Assembly: GCA_017935185.1 (NCBI GenBank)
Contig: JAGBIC010000014.1
Location: 43,515 to 107,514 of the forward strand
From: Alistipes sp.
Lineage (GTDB): Bacteria > Bacteroidota > Bacteroidia > Bacteroidales > Rikenellaceae
Length of the DNA: 64,000 bases
Reading direction: 5' to 3'
In this document: piece after piece, positions 18,210-26,450 of the stretch
Numbering within the stretch: position 1 is the stretch's first letter
Layout of the letters: the number at the start of each line of letters is the position of its first letter
Notes under the pieces: generated by a model
Database searches by the model: none
Seen by the model: the letters and a program-made list of their open reading frames with translations, nothing else
What the model was told of the DNA's origin: nothing
Made by a program: the position numbers and the translations under genes

Positions 18210-18825
18210 GAGTTACGAAGCCGTCATATTGGCCAACGGCGACTACCCCACCCATCCCATACCTCTGCAAATCCTGCATGGGGCGCGGACGGTCGTATGC
18301 TGCGACGGTGGAGCCGACCGCTATATCGAGTTGGGTAACACACCCGACATCATCATAGGCGATGGCGACTCGTTGAGCGACGAAAACCGCACCCGCTTTG
18401 CCGATATATTACACCACAACCCCGATCAAGAGACCAATGACCAAACTAAAGCGGTCGAATTTCTAATCACACAAGGTGTAGAAGAGATTGCCATCGTTGG
18501 TGCTACCGGCCGCCGAGAAGACCACACCATAGGCAATATAGCCCTTCTTGCAGAGTATCTAAAACGAGGGGTGAGAATTTGCAGTTACACCGATTATGGT
18601 ATATTTATACCTTGCAACGGAGACAACACCTTCGAATGTAAAAACAACACCCCGATATCAATCTTCAACATTTCGGCACACGGGCTGAGTGCCACAGGCT
18701 TGGAATACCCTCTCTACGACTTTACTGCATGGTGGCAAGGTACACTCAACCGCACTACAAACGAAGGTTTCACGATTTCGGCCGAAGGTGAGTATATAGT
18801 CTTTATTGCTTACGACAGGCTATAG
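18196..18825 (+). CDS. Thiamine diphosphokinase
   Basis: Converts thiamine and ATP to thiamine diphosphate and AMP. The 209-residue protein has the full set of TPK motifs: CCDGGADRY, IIGDGDSLS, DQETNDQTKAVEF and GATGRREDHTIGN, which together bind ATP/Mg and thiamine. The C-terminal beta domain closes with a T-N-E-G-F segment at the thiamine site. Overlap with the transporter gene means coupled translation and fits import followed by phosphate trapping. No TonB-dependent thiamine receptor is present here. Confidence 0.95.
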   Translation: MDYNKSYEAVILANGDYPTHPIPLQILHGARTVVCCDGGADRYIELGNTPDIIIGDGDSLSDENRTRFADILHHNPDQETNDQTKAVEFLITQGVEEIAIVGATGRREDHTIGNIALLAEYLKRGVRICSYTDYGIFIPCNGDNTFECKNNTPISIFNISAHGLSATGLEYPLYDFTAWWQGTLNRTTNEGFTISAEGEYIVFIAYDRL

Positions 18826-18830
18826 CCTAT

Positions 18831-19325
18831 CTATAATTTTTTCTCAAATGCAAGGCGGCGGCTCTCGATAACCACATCGCCACAATAGCTGTATCCGAGA
18901 GATTTTATCAATCCCTGCATAATCATATTCTGGGGATGGGTGTCAATTCGCATTGCGGGCACATATTCGGCGGCCATAGCCTCGGCTGCCTCCATGAAGC
19001 GTTTCGAGAAACCCATGCCGACGAATATCTCCGACACGCACAAACGATGAATAACGGCATACTCTCCCGATGTGAGCCACTCGCCACCCGTAATCGCATC
19101 ATAGGCAGGTTCGCCACTAAAGATAACTGCGCCATAGGCCAATATCTCATCACCCTCGCATAATACCATACCGACCTCGGCCTCCACATCACGCTCCACA
19201 CTTGCTCGGTTGGGATAGCCACGCTGCCACTGGTCGATACCCGCTGCACCAAGTCGTGCGCTGGCTGCTGTTATAATTTGCGTTATGCTATCAATGTCGG
19301 CAGTTGTAGCTTTTCTGAAAATCAT
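18831..19325 (-). CDS. GNAT family N-acetyltransferase
   Basis: A 164-residue single-domain acetyltransferase. It begins MIFRKATTADIDSITQIITAA, has the central strand YAVIHRLCVSEIFVGMGFSKRFM with the acetyl-CoA loop of GNATs (V-x-x-x-G-x-G-x-x, here slightly altered), and ends with a DTHPQNMIMQGLIKSLGYSYCG segment typical of the family's last helix and strand. The acceptor is unknown. It converges on the thiamine kinase gene with only 5 nt between stops. A minus-strand TACCTTTG at 19358-19365 is its likely -7 box. Confidence 0.88.
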   Translation of the reverse strand: MIFRKATTADIDSITQIITAASARLGAAGIDQWQRGYPNRASVERDVEAEVGMVLCEGDEILAYGAVIFSGEPAYDAITGGEWLTSGEYAVIHRLCVSEIFVGMGFSKRFMEAAEAMAAEYVPAMRIDTHPQNMIMQGLIKSLGYSYCGDVVIESRRLAFEKKL

Positions 19326-19405
19326 AATCTCAATAATGAATCCTTAATATTTCAACACAAAGGTAATTATTTTTTCACAGGTTTAATTATTTCATCAAAA
19401 ATCAC

Positions 19406-19413
19406 TATTTTTG
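19406..19413 (+). promoter_or_regulatory. -7 promoter box of the GH99-like gene
   Basis: TATTTTTG fits TAnnTTTG and gives a leader of about 40 nt before the ATG at 19457. Confidence 0.55.
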
Positions 19414-19456
19414 TAATATCATAAAGAGAATTACTAACAACTTAAATATTATTACC

Positions 19457-20662
19457 ATGAAAAGATTTTTTGGAATTCTGGTTGGTATTGCATGCATATC
19501 ATTTTGGATTTCATCCATCTCTTGCACAAAGAGCGTAAGCAGCAACGACCCTGAATACTATGTAGCGGCATTTATTTGGCCGTCATGTCACGATGACTCA
19601 CTAGGCAGAACACATCTATGGCCCGAGGGCACAGGCGAATGGGAGGTAATCAAGAAGGGCAATCCCCGTTTTGAAGGCCACTATCAGCCCAAGCAGCCAC
19701 TTTGGGGCTACGAGCTCGACAACGACCCAAAGGTTGTGGAGCGTTGGATTGACACAGCATTAGAGTATGGAGTAAACACCTTTATATACGATTGGTATTG
19801 GTATATGGATTACCCCTACCTCGAGAGTGCCCTGAATGACGGATTCCTCAAGGCCAAGAACAACGAGAAGATGAACTTCTACATCATGTGGGCCAACCAC
19901 AATGTGGTCAAGAACTATTGGAATTACCACCGTCATGGTGACGACAACTCGCTGCTGTTTGACGCCTCTGTAACATGGGAGCAGTTCAAGACCATCGTCG
20001 ACAGGGTTATCAACCAATATTTCAAATTGCCCAACTACGTAAAAATCGATGGGTGCCCCGTATTCTCTATCTTTGATATGGGACGTTTCTTGAGTAGCTT
20101 TGGCTCGATGGAGGAGGCTGCCAAGGCCATGCAATATTTCCGCGATGAGGTTGTCAAGGCAGGATTCAAAGGCTTGCACATTCAGGAGAGCGCCGGCGGT
20201 GGCGGTCACCTATCAGAGAGCAAAATCGCCCACATGAGAAATTACGTCGAGAAGTTGGGCGTAAACAGCATGGCGTTCTACAACATGGGCGGATTCGACT
20301 GCGACTATCTCACACATGGACAAAATGCCATCAACATCCGCAAAGAGTATGACGATGCGCTCTCAATTCCTATCTTCCCCACAGTTTCAATCGGCTGGGA
20401 TGATTCACCCCGCTATCCCGCCAAAGGGGCAAAAGATGTAACACGCTTCAACCACTCTCCACAGGTGTTTGCCACATTCCTTCAAGCTGCGAAGGAGTAT
20501 GCCGACAGCCACCCCGAGCAGCCGCCTTTTATCATGATTAACGCATGGAACGAGTGGGTTGAAGGCAGCTATCTGCTCCCCGACCGCAAATATGGCTTTG
20601 GATTCCTTGAGGCCGTACGCGATGTGATTATTGATGGCAAGTACGATAGCGACAAGGAGTAA
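19457..20662 (+). CDS. GH99-like / WbsX-domain lipoprotein
   Basis: A 401-residue protein with a lipoprotein signal peptide (ends SSISC, lipid Cys near residue 23) and one TIM-barrel domain of the GH99-like (WbsX) family. Family features include YVAAFIWPSCHDD, HYQPKQPLWGYE, GVNTFIYDWYWYMDYPYLE and a late INAWNEWVEG, where the acidic residues sit in the barrel. Members include endo-mannanases and polysaccharide-associated proteins. It is a lone gene with its own promoter and terminator, not part of a SusC/SusD locus. Probably a cell-surface or periplasmic glycosidase. Confidence 0.85.
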   Translation: MKRFFGILVGIACISFWISSISCTKSVSSNDPEYYVAAFIWPSCHDDSLGRTHLWPEGTGEWEVIKKGNPRFEGHYQPKQPLWGYELDNDPKVVERWIDTALEYGVNTFIYDWYWYMDYPYLESALNDGFLKAKNNEKMNFYIMWANHNVVKNYWNYHRHGDDNSLLFDASVTWEQFKTIVDRVINQYFKLPNYVKIDGCPVFSIFDMGRFLSSFGSMEEAAKAMQYFRDEVVKAGFKGLHIQESAGGGGHLSESKIAHMRNYVEKLGVNSMAFYNMGGFDCDYLTHGQNAINIRKEYDDALSIPIFPTVSIGWDDSPRYPAKGAKDVTRFNHSPQVFATFLQAAKEYADSHPEQPPFIMINAWNEWVEGSYLLPDRKYGFGFLEAVRDVIIDGKYDSDKE

Positions 20663-20678
20663 CACGAAATAACAACAC

Positions 20679-20709
20679 AAAAAAGGAGGCCGTTTAGACC
20701 TCCTTTTTT
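20679..20709. terminator. Bidirectional terminator between the GH99-like gene and tRNA-Gln
   Basis: Hairpin AAAAAAGGAGG (20679-20689) with CCTCCTTTTTT (20699-20709), 9-nt loop; serves the gene on the plus strand and the tRNA on the minus strand. Confidence 0.9.
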
Positions 20710-20711
20710 GT

Positions 20712-20785
20712 TGGTTGAGCTACCGAGATTCGAACTCAGAATAACAGAACCAAAATCTGCTGTGTTACCGTTACACCATAGCTCA
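20712..20785 (-). tRNA. tRNA-Gln (anticodon UUG)
   Basis: Cloverleaf of 74 nt including an encoded CCA. The acceptor stem is TGAGCTA/TAGCTCA and the D arm contains GGTGTAACGGTAACA. The anticodon stem GCAGA/TCTGT closes a 7-nt loop TTTTGGT with anticodon TTG; the T arm has GTTCGAATC. A minus-strand -7 box TACTTTTG at 20806-20813 lies just upstream. Confidence 0.97.
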
Positions 20786-20805
20786 ATCGTTGCTCGTAAG
20801 CGGCA

Positions 20806-20813
20806 CAAAAGTA
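20806..20813 (-). promoter_or_regulatory. -7 promoter box of tRNA-Gln
   Basis: TACTTTTG on the minus strand, about 20 nt before the tRNA 5' end, fits the TAnnTTTG consensus. Confidence 0.6.
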
Positions 20814-20877
20814 ATGCAAAAAAATCAATCGGCAAAATATAATGCTACTTATCTGCAAAAAACTTTGCCAAAGATCA

Positions 20878-21252
20878 TCATTTAAGTTTACTCAAAAATC
20901 GCTCTTTGTCTACAATAAAACGGGTATGCTCACCCTCGCCTATCACTCCCGCATCATCACTTGCCACCACCTTGAATTCCAGACGGCGACCCTCGATGGC
21001 TACAAGTTCAGCCTCAGCCACCACTTTTGCACCAATGGCCGAAGCTCTCACATGTGATATATTTAACCGAGTACCAACTGTCGTAGCTCCATCGGGCAAA
21101 AACTCGGCAACAGCCAGCATTGCGGCATTCTCCATCAGAGTAGCCATCGCCGGCGTGGCAAATACCGCCATATCGCCAGAACCGACATTCAACGCAGTGT
21201 GAGAATCTGTAACTTCAACACTACTATTATATTTCAAGCCAACCTTTAACAT
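20878..21252 (-). CDS. FlK-like hotdog thioesterase
   Basis: A 124-residue hotdog protein of the fluoroacetyl-CoA-thioesterase-like group. It has VFATPAMATLMENAAM with the Glu of the helix, GTRLNISHVRASAIG with the conserved Thr and His, and a closing EGEHTRFIVD. The Thr-Glu-His set matches FlK's catalytic residues by position. Most family members act on unknown acyl-CoAs; nothing here indicates fluoroacetate. It starts 15 nt after the GH127 gene on the same strand and may be read from its promoter. Confidence 0.85.
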   Translation of the reverse strand: MLKVGLKYNSSVEVTDSHTALNVGSGDMAVFATPAMATLMENAAMLAVAEFLPDGATTVGTRLNISHVRASAIGAKVVAEAELVAIEGRRLEFKVVASDDAGVIGEGEHTRFIVDKERFLSKLK

Positions 21253-21267
21253 AAACTACATATTACA

Positions 21268-23748
21268 CTATTCCACAACAAGTTCCAAGATTCCGACAGA
21301 CGACTCCTTGCGAGGCGTGATGCTCAGACGCAACGCATCCGCAGTGATGGGCTCGGCAGGATGCACCATATTAAATTGATCAGGAGCAACGCCAAAATTA
21401 TCGGTGACATAGGGTTTGAAAGCCTGCCACTTTCCTCCATTACGATACTCCATCGACCACTTAACAGGGACTTGAACACCACCCTTATCGTCATACCAAT
21501 ATACCGAGACGCTCTCGATCGGTTGTTGTTTTTTCATCAGCACCTCAACCTGCTGACTCTTACCAACCTCTGGCCATGCAGTCCAGCGAGGAATCGAGCC
21601 ATCGTACGAATTTGAGGGGTGTTTACCATCAGCTATTGCATAAACATTATCGTTAGTATGAGTATAGGTAGCCTTTATGTCAGCAATATTTCCTTTAATG
21701 AGAACCATATCCTCACGCGCCTCGTCGGGAGTGATTGCAAACCACACATTCATCTTTGTATTATCGCCACGATTATTCCATGCATAATATGGGATAAGGT
21801 GCAAATCGGCAGCCTGCTCCGACTCAGCTGTAACACTTTTTGCCGAGAGGCTTATCATAGGAATACCGGCCAAAATACCATCTTCGATATTGGCAACATC
21901 GCTGCTACCATCAACCGACACCACATATCCCGACGGATTATAGTCGTTATCAGGTTCTTCGGCACAATATACCAGCGGACCTCGTGTAATACATACACGA
22001 TTCACATCGTCCTCAACTCTGATATCAGCCACCGAATAACGCACTGGCATAGGCAACTCCATCTCAACCTTATCGCCAGCCTTCCACTCGCGTGAAATAG
22101 GCATAAAGCCATTGGAGATATTGCTCTTCACGCGACGGCCATTAACCTTTACAACAACCTGCTCGCGGTTTTCATAAACATATGAGTACAACTCACCAGG
22201 GACAAACTGATTCTCCGTACACCATGTCGGTACACGCATCCACAAGGTAAACTCCTGACCCTCAATTTGGGGTGTTACATCTATTGCCACAGCACCGTCA
22301 TACGGATAATTTGTTCTCTGTGAGAGTTTCACCTCTCCACTAGCCAAAGAAACATTCACCGAGCTACCAGCATAGAAAGAGCAAAATACATCGTTGTCAG
22401 AATATGAATACATCATACCCGAGATTTGAGGAATCAGACGTGCCAGATTTGAGGGGCAGCATGCAGTCGAGAACCACGGCGAGCGACCCGCACGGCCATG
22501 GTTGAAAGTTTTCTTGCCATCAGCCTCCAACACATTTACATAGAAGAACTTATTACCCTCAAGGTTAACTCCTGCCAAGACATTATTATAGAGGGCCACC
22601 TCGGCAACATCCACATATTTGGCATCACCGGTCATCAGATACATGCGATAGTTGAAGAATACATTTCCAACAGCAGCACAAGTCTCGTCATAAGTGTTTT
22701 TATTGGGCAACTGATATGCAGGACCAAAACCTTCAATTCCGGGAACGGCACCCAGACCGCCCGTGATATGCATTTTTTTATCCACTATATCGTGCCATAT
22801 TGAGTTCAATGCAACATTCATCGTTGTATCGCCCGTCATAGCTGCCACATCAGCCATTCCCGAATATAGATATGTGGCTCGCACGGCATGACCCACGGCC
22901 TCACGCTGCTCACGTACCGGTTTATATTGCTGTGCGTAATCGTAGCTCAATGTACCCTTACCATTGGGTTTGTATGTAACACCACGGATATCAATGAACT
23001 TTTTGGCCATATCCATATAAAGTTTATTACCCGTTGCCTGGTAGAGCTTCACCAAAGCCAACTCAATCTCCTGATGTCCGGGAGCTTGCATCACAGGCTT
23101 ACCATCGTTGTATGCAGGGTCACCCTCAAAAAATACCTTATTGATATGTTGGGCATTTTTCTCGGCCACATCCAACCACTTGCGTTTGCCCGTTGCACGA
23201 TAATAGGCCACAGCACCCTCATACATATGACCCATATTATACAACTCATGGCTATGATCTACATAGCTATATGGTCTATCGCCCGTACTATGATTGGAGT
23301 TACGCAAGTGTGGTGGCAATATATGGTACTCATAGAGATAACCATCGGGGGCCTGTGCCGCAGCAATAACATCGATTATTTCGTCGATTTGTTTCTCCAA
23401 CTCGGCATCCTTCTCCAATGTCAAAAGATATGCCGCACCCTCCATAACCTTAAACAAGTCCGATGCAACATAACGTGCGCCTTCAAAACGTCCCGTAACC
23501 TTTTCGCCACGCAGATATGCAGCTGTAAGGCGTAAGTTCTCGACGGCATATTCGGTTTTTTCGAGAGAGAATGGTACCAAAGTCTCTTTTTGTGTCTTTA
23601 GTCGCGGCAGCCAAAAGTTATCTTCGATTTTCACCTTCTCAAAAGGAATTTGCGTTAAAGCCCCCTCATGGGCAGGGGCATCAACTCTCTCGGCACACGA
23701 GAGCAAAAAAGCCGACATGGCCAATAAAAGCGATTTGTGAACAGACAT
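21268..23748 (-). CDS. GH127 beta-L-arabinofuranosidase-type lipoprotein
   Basis: An 826-residue glycosidase with a lipoprotein signal peptide (SVHKSLLLAMSAFLLSC). Residues about 35-560 form the (alpha/alpha)6 barrel, followed by beta-sandwich domains. The unusual zinc-thiolate catalytic centre of GH127 is complete: Glu355 and Cys357 in ETCAAVGN, then Cys430-Cys431 in FSTACCPSN. One of the latter is the nucleophile in HypBA1. The likely substrate is a beta-L-arabinofuranosyl linkage of plant glycans. The ATG at 23748 is preferred to one at 23781, which lies inside the tandem repeat holding the promoter boxes. Confidence 0.92.
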   Translation of the reverse strand: MSVHKSLLLAMSAFLLSCAERVDAPAHEGALTQIPFEKVKIEDNFWLPRLKTQKETLVPFSLEKTEYAVENLRLTAAYLRGEKVTGRFEGARYVASDLFKVMEGAAYLLTLEKDAELEKQIDEIIDVIAAAQAPDGYLYEYHILPPHLRNSNHSTGDRPYSYVDHSHELYNMGHMYEGAVAYYRATGKRKWLDVAEKNAQHINKVFFEGDPAYNDGKPVMQAPGHQEIELALVKLYQATGNKLYMDMAKKFIDIRGVTYKPNGKGTLSYDYAQQYKPVREQREAVGHAVRATYLYSGMADVAAMTGDTTMNVALNSIWHDIVDKKMHITGGLGAVPGIEGFGPAYQLPNKNTYDETCAAVGNVFFNYRMYLMTGDAKYVDVAEVALYNNVLAGVNLEGNKFFYVNVLEADGKKTFNHGRAGRSPWFSTACCPSNLARLIPQISGMMYSYSDNDVFCSFYAGSSVNVSLASGEVKLSQRTNYPYDGAVAIDVTPQIEGQEFTLWMRVPTWCTENQFVPGELYSYVYENREQVVVKVNGRRVKSNISNGFMPISREWKAGDKVEMELPMPVRYSVADIRVEDDVNRVCITRGPLVYCAEEPDNDYNPSGYVVSVDGSSDVANIEDGILAGIPMISLSAKSVTAESEQAADLHLIPYYAWNNRGDNTKMNVWFAITPDEAREDMVLIKGNIADIKATYTHTNDNVYAIADGKHPSNSYDGSIPRWTAWPEVGKSQQVEVLMKKQQPIESVSVYWYDDKGGVQVPVKWSMEYRNGGKWQAFKPYVTDNFGVAPDQFNMVHPAEPITADALRLSITPRKESSVGILELVVE

Positions 23749-23776
23749 AATAAATATTGTTAGTAGAGTTAGTTTA

Positions 23777-23854
23777 TGCAAAGATAGAAAATTTTTATTT
23801 TATTTTGTTGTGCAAAGATAGAAAATTTTTATTTTATTTTGTTGTGCAAAGATA
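23777..23854 (-). repeat. 34-bp tandem repeat with three -7 boxes upstream of the GH127 gene
   Basis: Two perfect 34-bp copies (23777-23810 and 23811-23844) and a third partial copy of 10 bp (23845-23854). On the minus strand each copy carries TATCTTTG, a consensus -7 box, at 23779-23786, 23813-23820 and 23847-23854. The rest of each unit is AT-rich. The boxes point at the GH127 gene. Confidence 0.9.
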
Positions 23855-23896
23855 AAATGCACAAAAAAAGCGACCCCTGCGGAATCGCCCAAATCA

Positions 23897-24178
23897 CTAT
23901 TTCTTATCTCGTTTGGGGAACCACCCTCTTTCAACACGCTTTTTCTGCTCAAACAACTCGCCGATTGACCAGAATGACGATGCGCCCCATACAGCCAAAA
24001 GAGTAGACCATAATACATTCTCAATCATAAGCGACGCTACAATAGCAGCAACTCCCATCACGGCAAAAATCCACCAAATGCGTGTTCCAAAATAGTATTC
24101 ACCCTTGATTACCAGCGGGTGAAACAATCCAATAATAAGGAATGTTGCCACTCCAATAATTAGTCCTGTAAAATACAT
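23897..24178 (-). CDS. DUF4491 family membrane protein
   Basis: A 93-residue protein with about three membrane spans (roughly residues 3-21, 35-52 and 57-75), a central FHPLVIKGEYYFGTRIWW and a basic C-terminus (FEQKKRVERGWFPKRDKK). This is the pattern of DUF4491, a small Bacteroidota membrane family with no known role. It lies 6 nt after the CatA-like gene and is probably in the same transcript. Confidence 0.82.
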   Translation of the reverse strand: MYFTGLIIGVATFLIIGLFHPLVIKGEYYFGTRIWWIFAVMGVAAIVASLMIENVLWSTLLAVWGASSFWSIGELFEQKKRVERGWFPKRDKK

Positions 24179-24184
24179 ATTTCT

Positions 24185-24808
24185 TTAAATTTTCAAATTA
24201 TCAATCTCTCTCTGTACCCTCTCCAAGAATCGTGCGGCGTGCGCACCATCCATCTGTGTATGATGAAATTGGAACGATATATTCAGGTAATACTTAAACC
24301 AACAACGCGCGTATCGGCCCCAAATAATGAAGGGATTGTTAAATATCCCGCTATACATTCCACCGCCATATTCCAGTTCCGTATCAATTACGGCTGATGT
24401 TCCTATAACCATACATTCATTCGACATATCACGGTCAACACAACTCTTAGCGACCGCCGAAGTATAGGCCATATAATCGCGGCAATAACTCTCAAAATCG
24501 CCACTAAACTCTATATCGCACGAACTAACATCGCCTGCATGATTCATCACCTGTGAGTTTATGGCAATCTTGTCAAACTGCATCAGTTTATCCCCTACCG
24601 GCAGGAGATAAAATTCCTTCTGTTCCAAGGCTGCCTTGCCAATGCAATAACAAAGTAACATATTGAATTTCAAATGTTTTCTCTTGCTTATCCTAATAAG
24701 AAGAGTGACATCCAATCTCTTGACAAAAGTAAGCATTGGATTGGGCGCATTTTTCCATATTTCAAACTGACGGCTTCGTGGCGTCTCTTGCGGGTTTACT
24801 TCTCTCAT
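24185..24808 (-). CDS. CatA-like O-acetyltransferase
   Basis: A 207-residue protein of the chloramphenicol-acetyltransferase fold. The catalytic His motif is HHTQMDGAHAARF near the C-terminus (HHxxxDG), and SRQFEIWKNAPNP resembles the N-terminal beta strand and helix of the family. True CAT enzymes have HHAVCDGFH and other drug-site residues, so drug resistance should not be assumed. The ATG at 24808 is chosen because a minus-strand TAACTTTG -7 box (24839-24846) lies upstream of it but inside the longer frame that would start at 24871. Confidence 0.85.
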   Translation of the reverse strand: MREVNPQETPRSRQFEIWKNAPNPMLTFVKRLDVTLLIRISKRKHLKFNMLLCYCIGKAALEQKEFYLLPVGDKLMQFDKIAINSQVMNHAGDVSSCDIEFSGDFESYCRDYMAYTSAVAKSCVDRDMSNECMVIGTSAVIDTELEYGGGMYSGIFNNPFIIWGRYARCWFKYYLNISFQFHHTQMDGAHAARFLERVQREIDNLKI

Positions 24809-24838
24809 TGTTTCGTTGTTCCTGTCATTAGAAAGGGG

Positions 24839-24846
24839 CAAAGTTA
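24839..24846 (-). promoter_or_regulatory. -7 promoter box of the CatA-like gene
   Basis: TAACTTTG on the minus strand; places the transcript start near 24832 and rules out the ATG at 24871 as start codon. Confidence 0.6.
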
Positions 24847-24942
24847 AGAAAAACAAGCCATAAAAAAGCATAATTTACGGCAGTTTTACTCATTGAGTCC
24901 CTTTTTGGAGACAAATATTATAGTGTTGTCGTAAAGATTTTA

Positions 24943-24950
24943 TATCTTTG
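24943..24950 (+). promoter_or_regulatory. -7 promoter box of ffh
   Basis: TATCTTTG, 41 nt before the ATG at 24992. No well-placed -33 element is seen. Confidence 0.6.
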
Positions 24951-24991
24951 CATGATTTTTCGTTTGAAAGTAAATAAAATAAAGATAGACT

Positions 24992-26329
24992 ATGTTTGAA
25001 AATTTAACAGACAAACTCGAACGCTCGTTTAAAATCCTGAAGGGTGAGGGCAAAATCACCGAGATTAACGTTGCCGAGACACTAAAAGAGATTCGCCGCG
25101 CGTTGATTGATGCCGATGTTAACTACAAAGTTGCCAAATCTTTCACCGACGATGTCAAGCAGAAGGCTTTGGGTCAGAATGTACTGACAGCCGTTAAGCC
25201 GGGTCAGATGATGACCAAAATCGTGCGTGACGAGTTGGCTCAATTGATGGGTGGTACAGCTACCGACATCAAGCTGGAGGGTAATCCCGCAGTTGTGCTT
25301 ATCGCCGGTTTGCAGGGTTCAGGTAAGACTACCTTCTCGGGCAAATTGGCTTCGCTGTTAAAGTCAAAGAAGGGCCGTCAGGTTTTGCTCGTAGCAGGTG
25401 ACGTATATCGTCCTGCCGCAATCGACCAGCTGAAGGTATTGGGCGAGCAGATTGGTGTGGAGGTTTACACCGAGCCGGGCAACATGAATCCCGTTGAGAT
25501 TGCCGAGAATGCAATTAAGTATGCTCGCAGCAAGTCATACAACGTAGTGATTGTCGATACCGCAGGTCGTCTGGCCGTTGACGAGGCGATGATGCAGGAG
25601 ATTACAGCCATCAAGGCTGCGGTAAAGCCCAGCGAGACACTATTCGTAGTGGACTCAATGACAGGTCAGGATGCCGTAAACACCGCCAAAGAGTTCAACG
25701 ACCGTTTGGACTTCGACGGTGTGGTACTCACCAAGCTCGATGGTGACACCCGAGGTGGTGCGGCAATTTCAATCCGTTCGGTTGTAAACAAGCCCTTGAA
25801 GTTTATCTCAAGTGGTGAGAAGATGGATGCCTTGCAGGTGTTCCACCCCGAGCGTATGGCCGACCGTATTTTGGGCATGGGTGATGTGGTATCACTTGTT
25901 GAGCGTGCGCAGGAGCAGTACGACGAGGAGGCTGCACGCCGCTTGAAGAAGAAGTTGGTGAAGAATCAGTTTAACTTCAACGACTTCATCGAGCAAATCA
26001 ATCAGGTCAAAAAGATGGGTAATCTGAAAGATATCGCCTCGATGATTCCCGGCATGGGTAAAATGCTCAAGGATATCGATATTCCCGACGACGCATTCAA
26101 GCAGGTGGAGGCTATCATCGGCTCGATGACTCCCGCCGAACGCGAGAACCCCGAGATTATAAACGCCAAACGTCGTGAGCGTATCGCCAAAGGTTCGGGA
26201 ACAACCATGGCTGATGTCAACCGATTGATGAAACAATTCGAGGACACCCGCAAGATGATGAAGATGGTTGCCGGCGGCGGCCTGCAACAACGAATGCAGC
26301 AGATGCGCCGCGGCGGTTTCCGCAGATAA
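24992..26329 (+). CDS. ffh: Signal recognition particle protein Ffh
   Basis: GTPase of the SRP; binds SRP RNA and signal sequences of membrane proteins and docks with FtsY. The 445 residues follow the normal plan: N helical bundle, G domain with GLQGSGKTT (106-114), DTAGRLAVDE and TKLDGDTRGG, then a Met-rich M domain (MIPGMGKMLKDI, MMKMVAGGGLQQRMQQM) that holds RNA and signal peptide. It has its own -7 box and a strong terminator. Its RNA partner is encoded in this window at about 35741-35842. Confidence 0.98.
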   Translation: MFENLTDKLERSFKILKGEGKITEINVAETLKEIRRALIDADVNYKVAKSFTDDVKQKALGQNVLTAVKPGQMMTKIVRDELAQLMGGTATDIKLEGNPAVVLIAGLQGSGKTTFSGKLASLLKSKKGRQVLLVAGDVYRPAAIDQLKVLGEQIGVEVYTEPGNMNPVEIAENAIKYARSKSYNVVIVDTAGRLAVDEAMMQEITAIKAAVKPSETLFVVDSMTGQDAVNTAKEFNDRLDFDGVVLTKLDGDTRGGAAISIRSVVNKPLKFISSGEKMDALQVFHPERMADRILGMGDVVSLVERAQEQYDEEAARRLKKKLVKNQFNFNDFIEQINQVKKMGNLKDIASMIPGMGKMLKDIDIPDDAFKQVEAIIGSMTPAERENPEIINAKRRERIAKGSGTTMADVNRLMKQFEDTRKMMKMVAGGGLQQRMQQMRRGGFRR

Positions 26330-26338
26330 AAATTCCAT

Positions 26339-26374
26339 AAAAAACTGCTAACTCACAAATGTTAGCAGTTTTTT
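26339..26374 (+). terminator. Terminator of ffh
   Basis: Perfect 14-bp stem (26339-26352 with 26361-26374, core ACTGCTAAC/GTTAGCAGT), 8-nt loop and T run. Confidence 0.93.
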
Positions 26375-26450
26375 TATTATATTTGGGCTACAAAGTCTTT
26401 TGGGGTTCGCCATAAAGATTTTGAATACTCATTCCCAAATGTAATAGCAG

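Noticed and set aside
20878-21252. Fluoroacetate detoxification.
   Set aside because: Similarity to FlK is to the hotdog fold and catalytic residues only; no fluoroacetate genes are present.
24185-24808. Chloramphenicol resistance gene.
   Set aside because: The fold is CAT-like, but the motif around the catalytic His differs from true resistance enzymes and the gene is chromosomal with no mobile elements.
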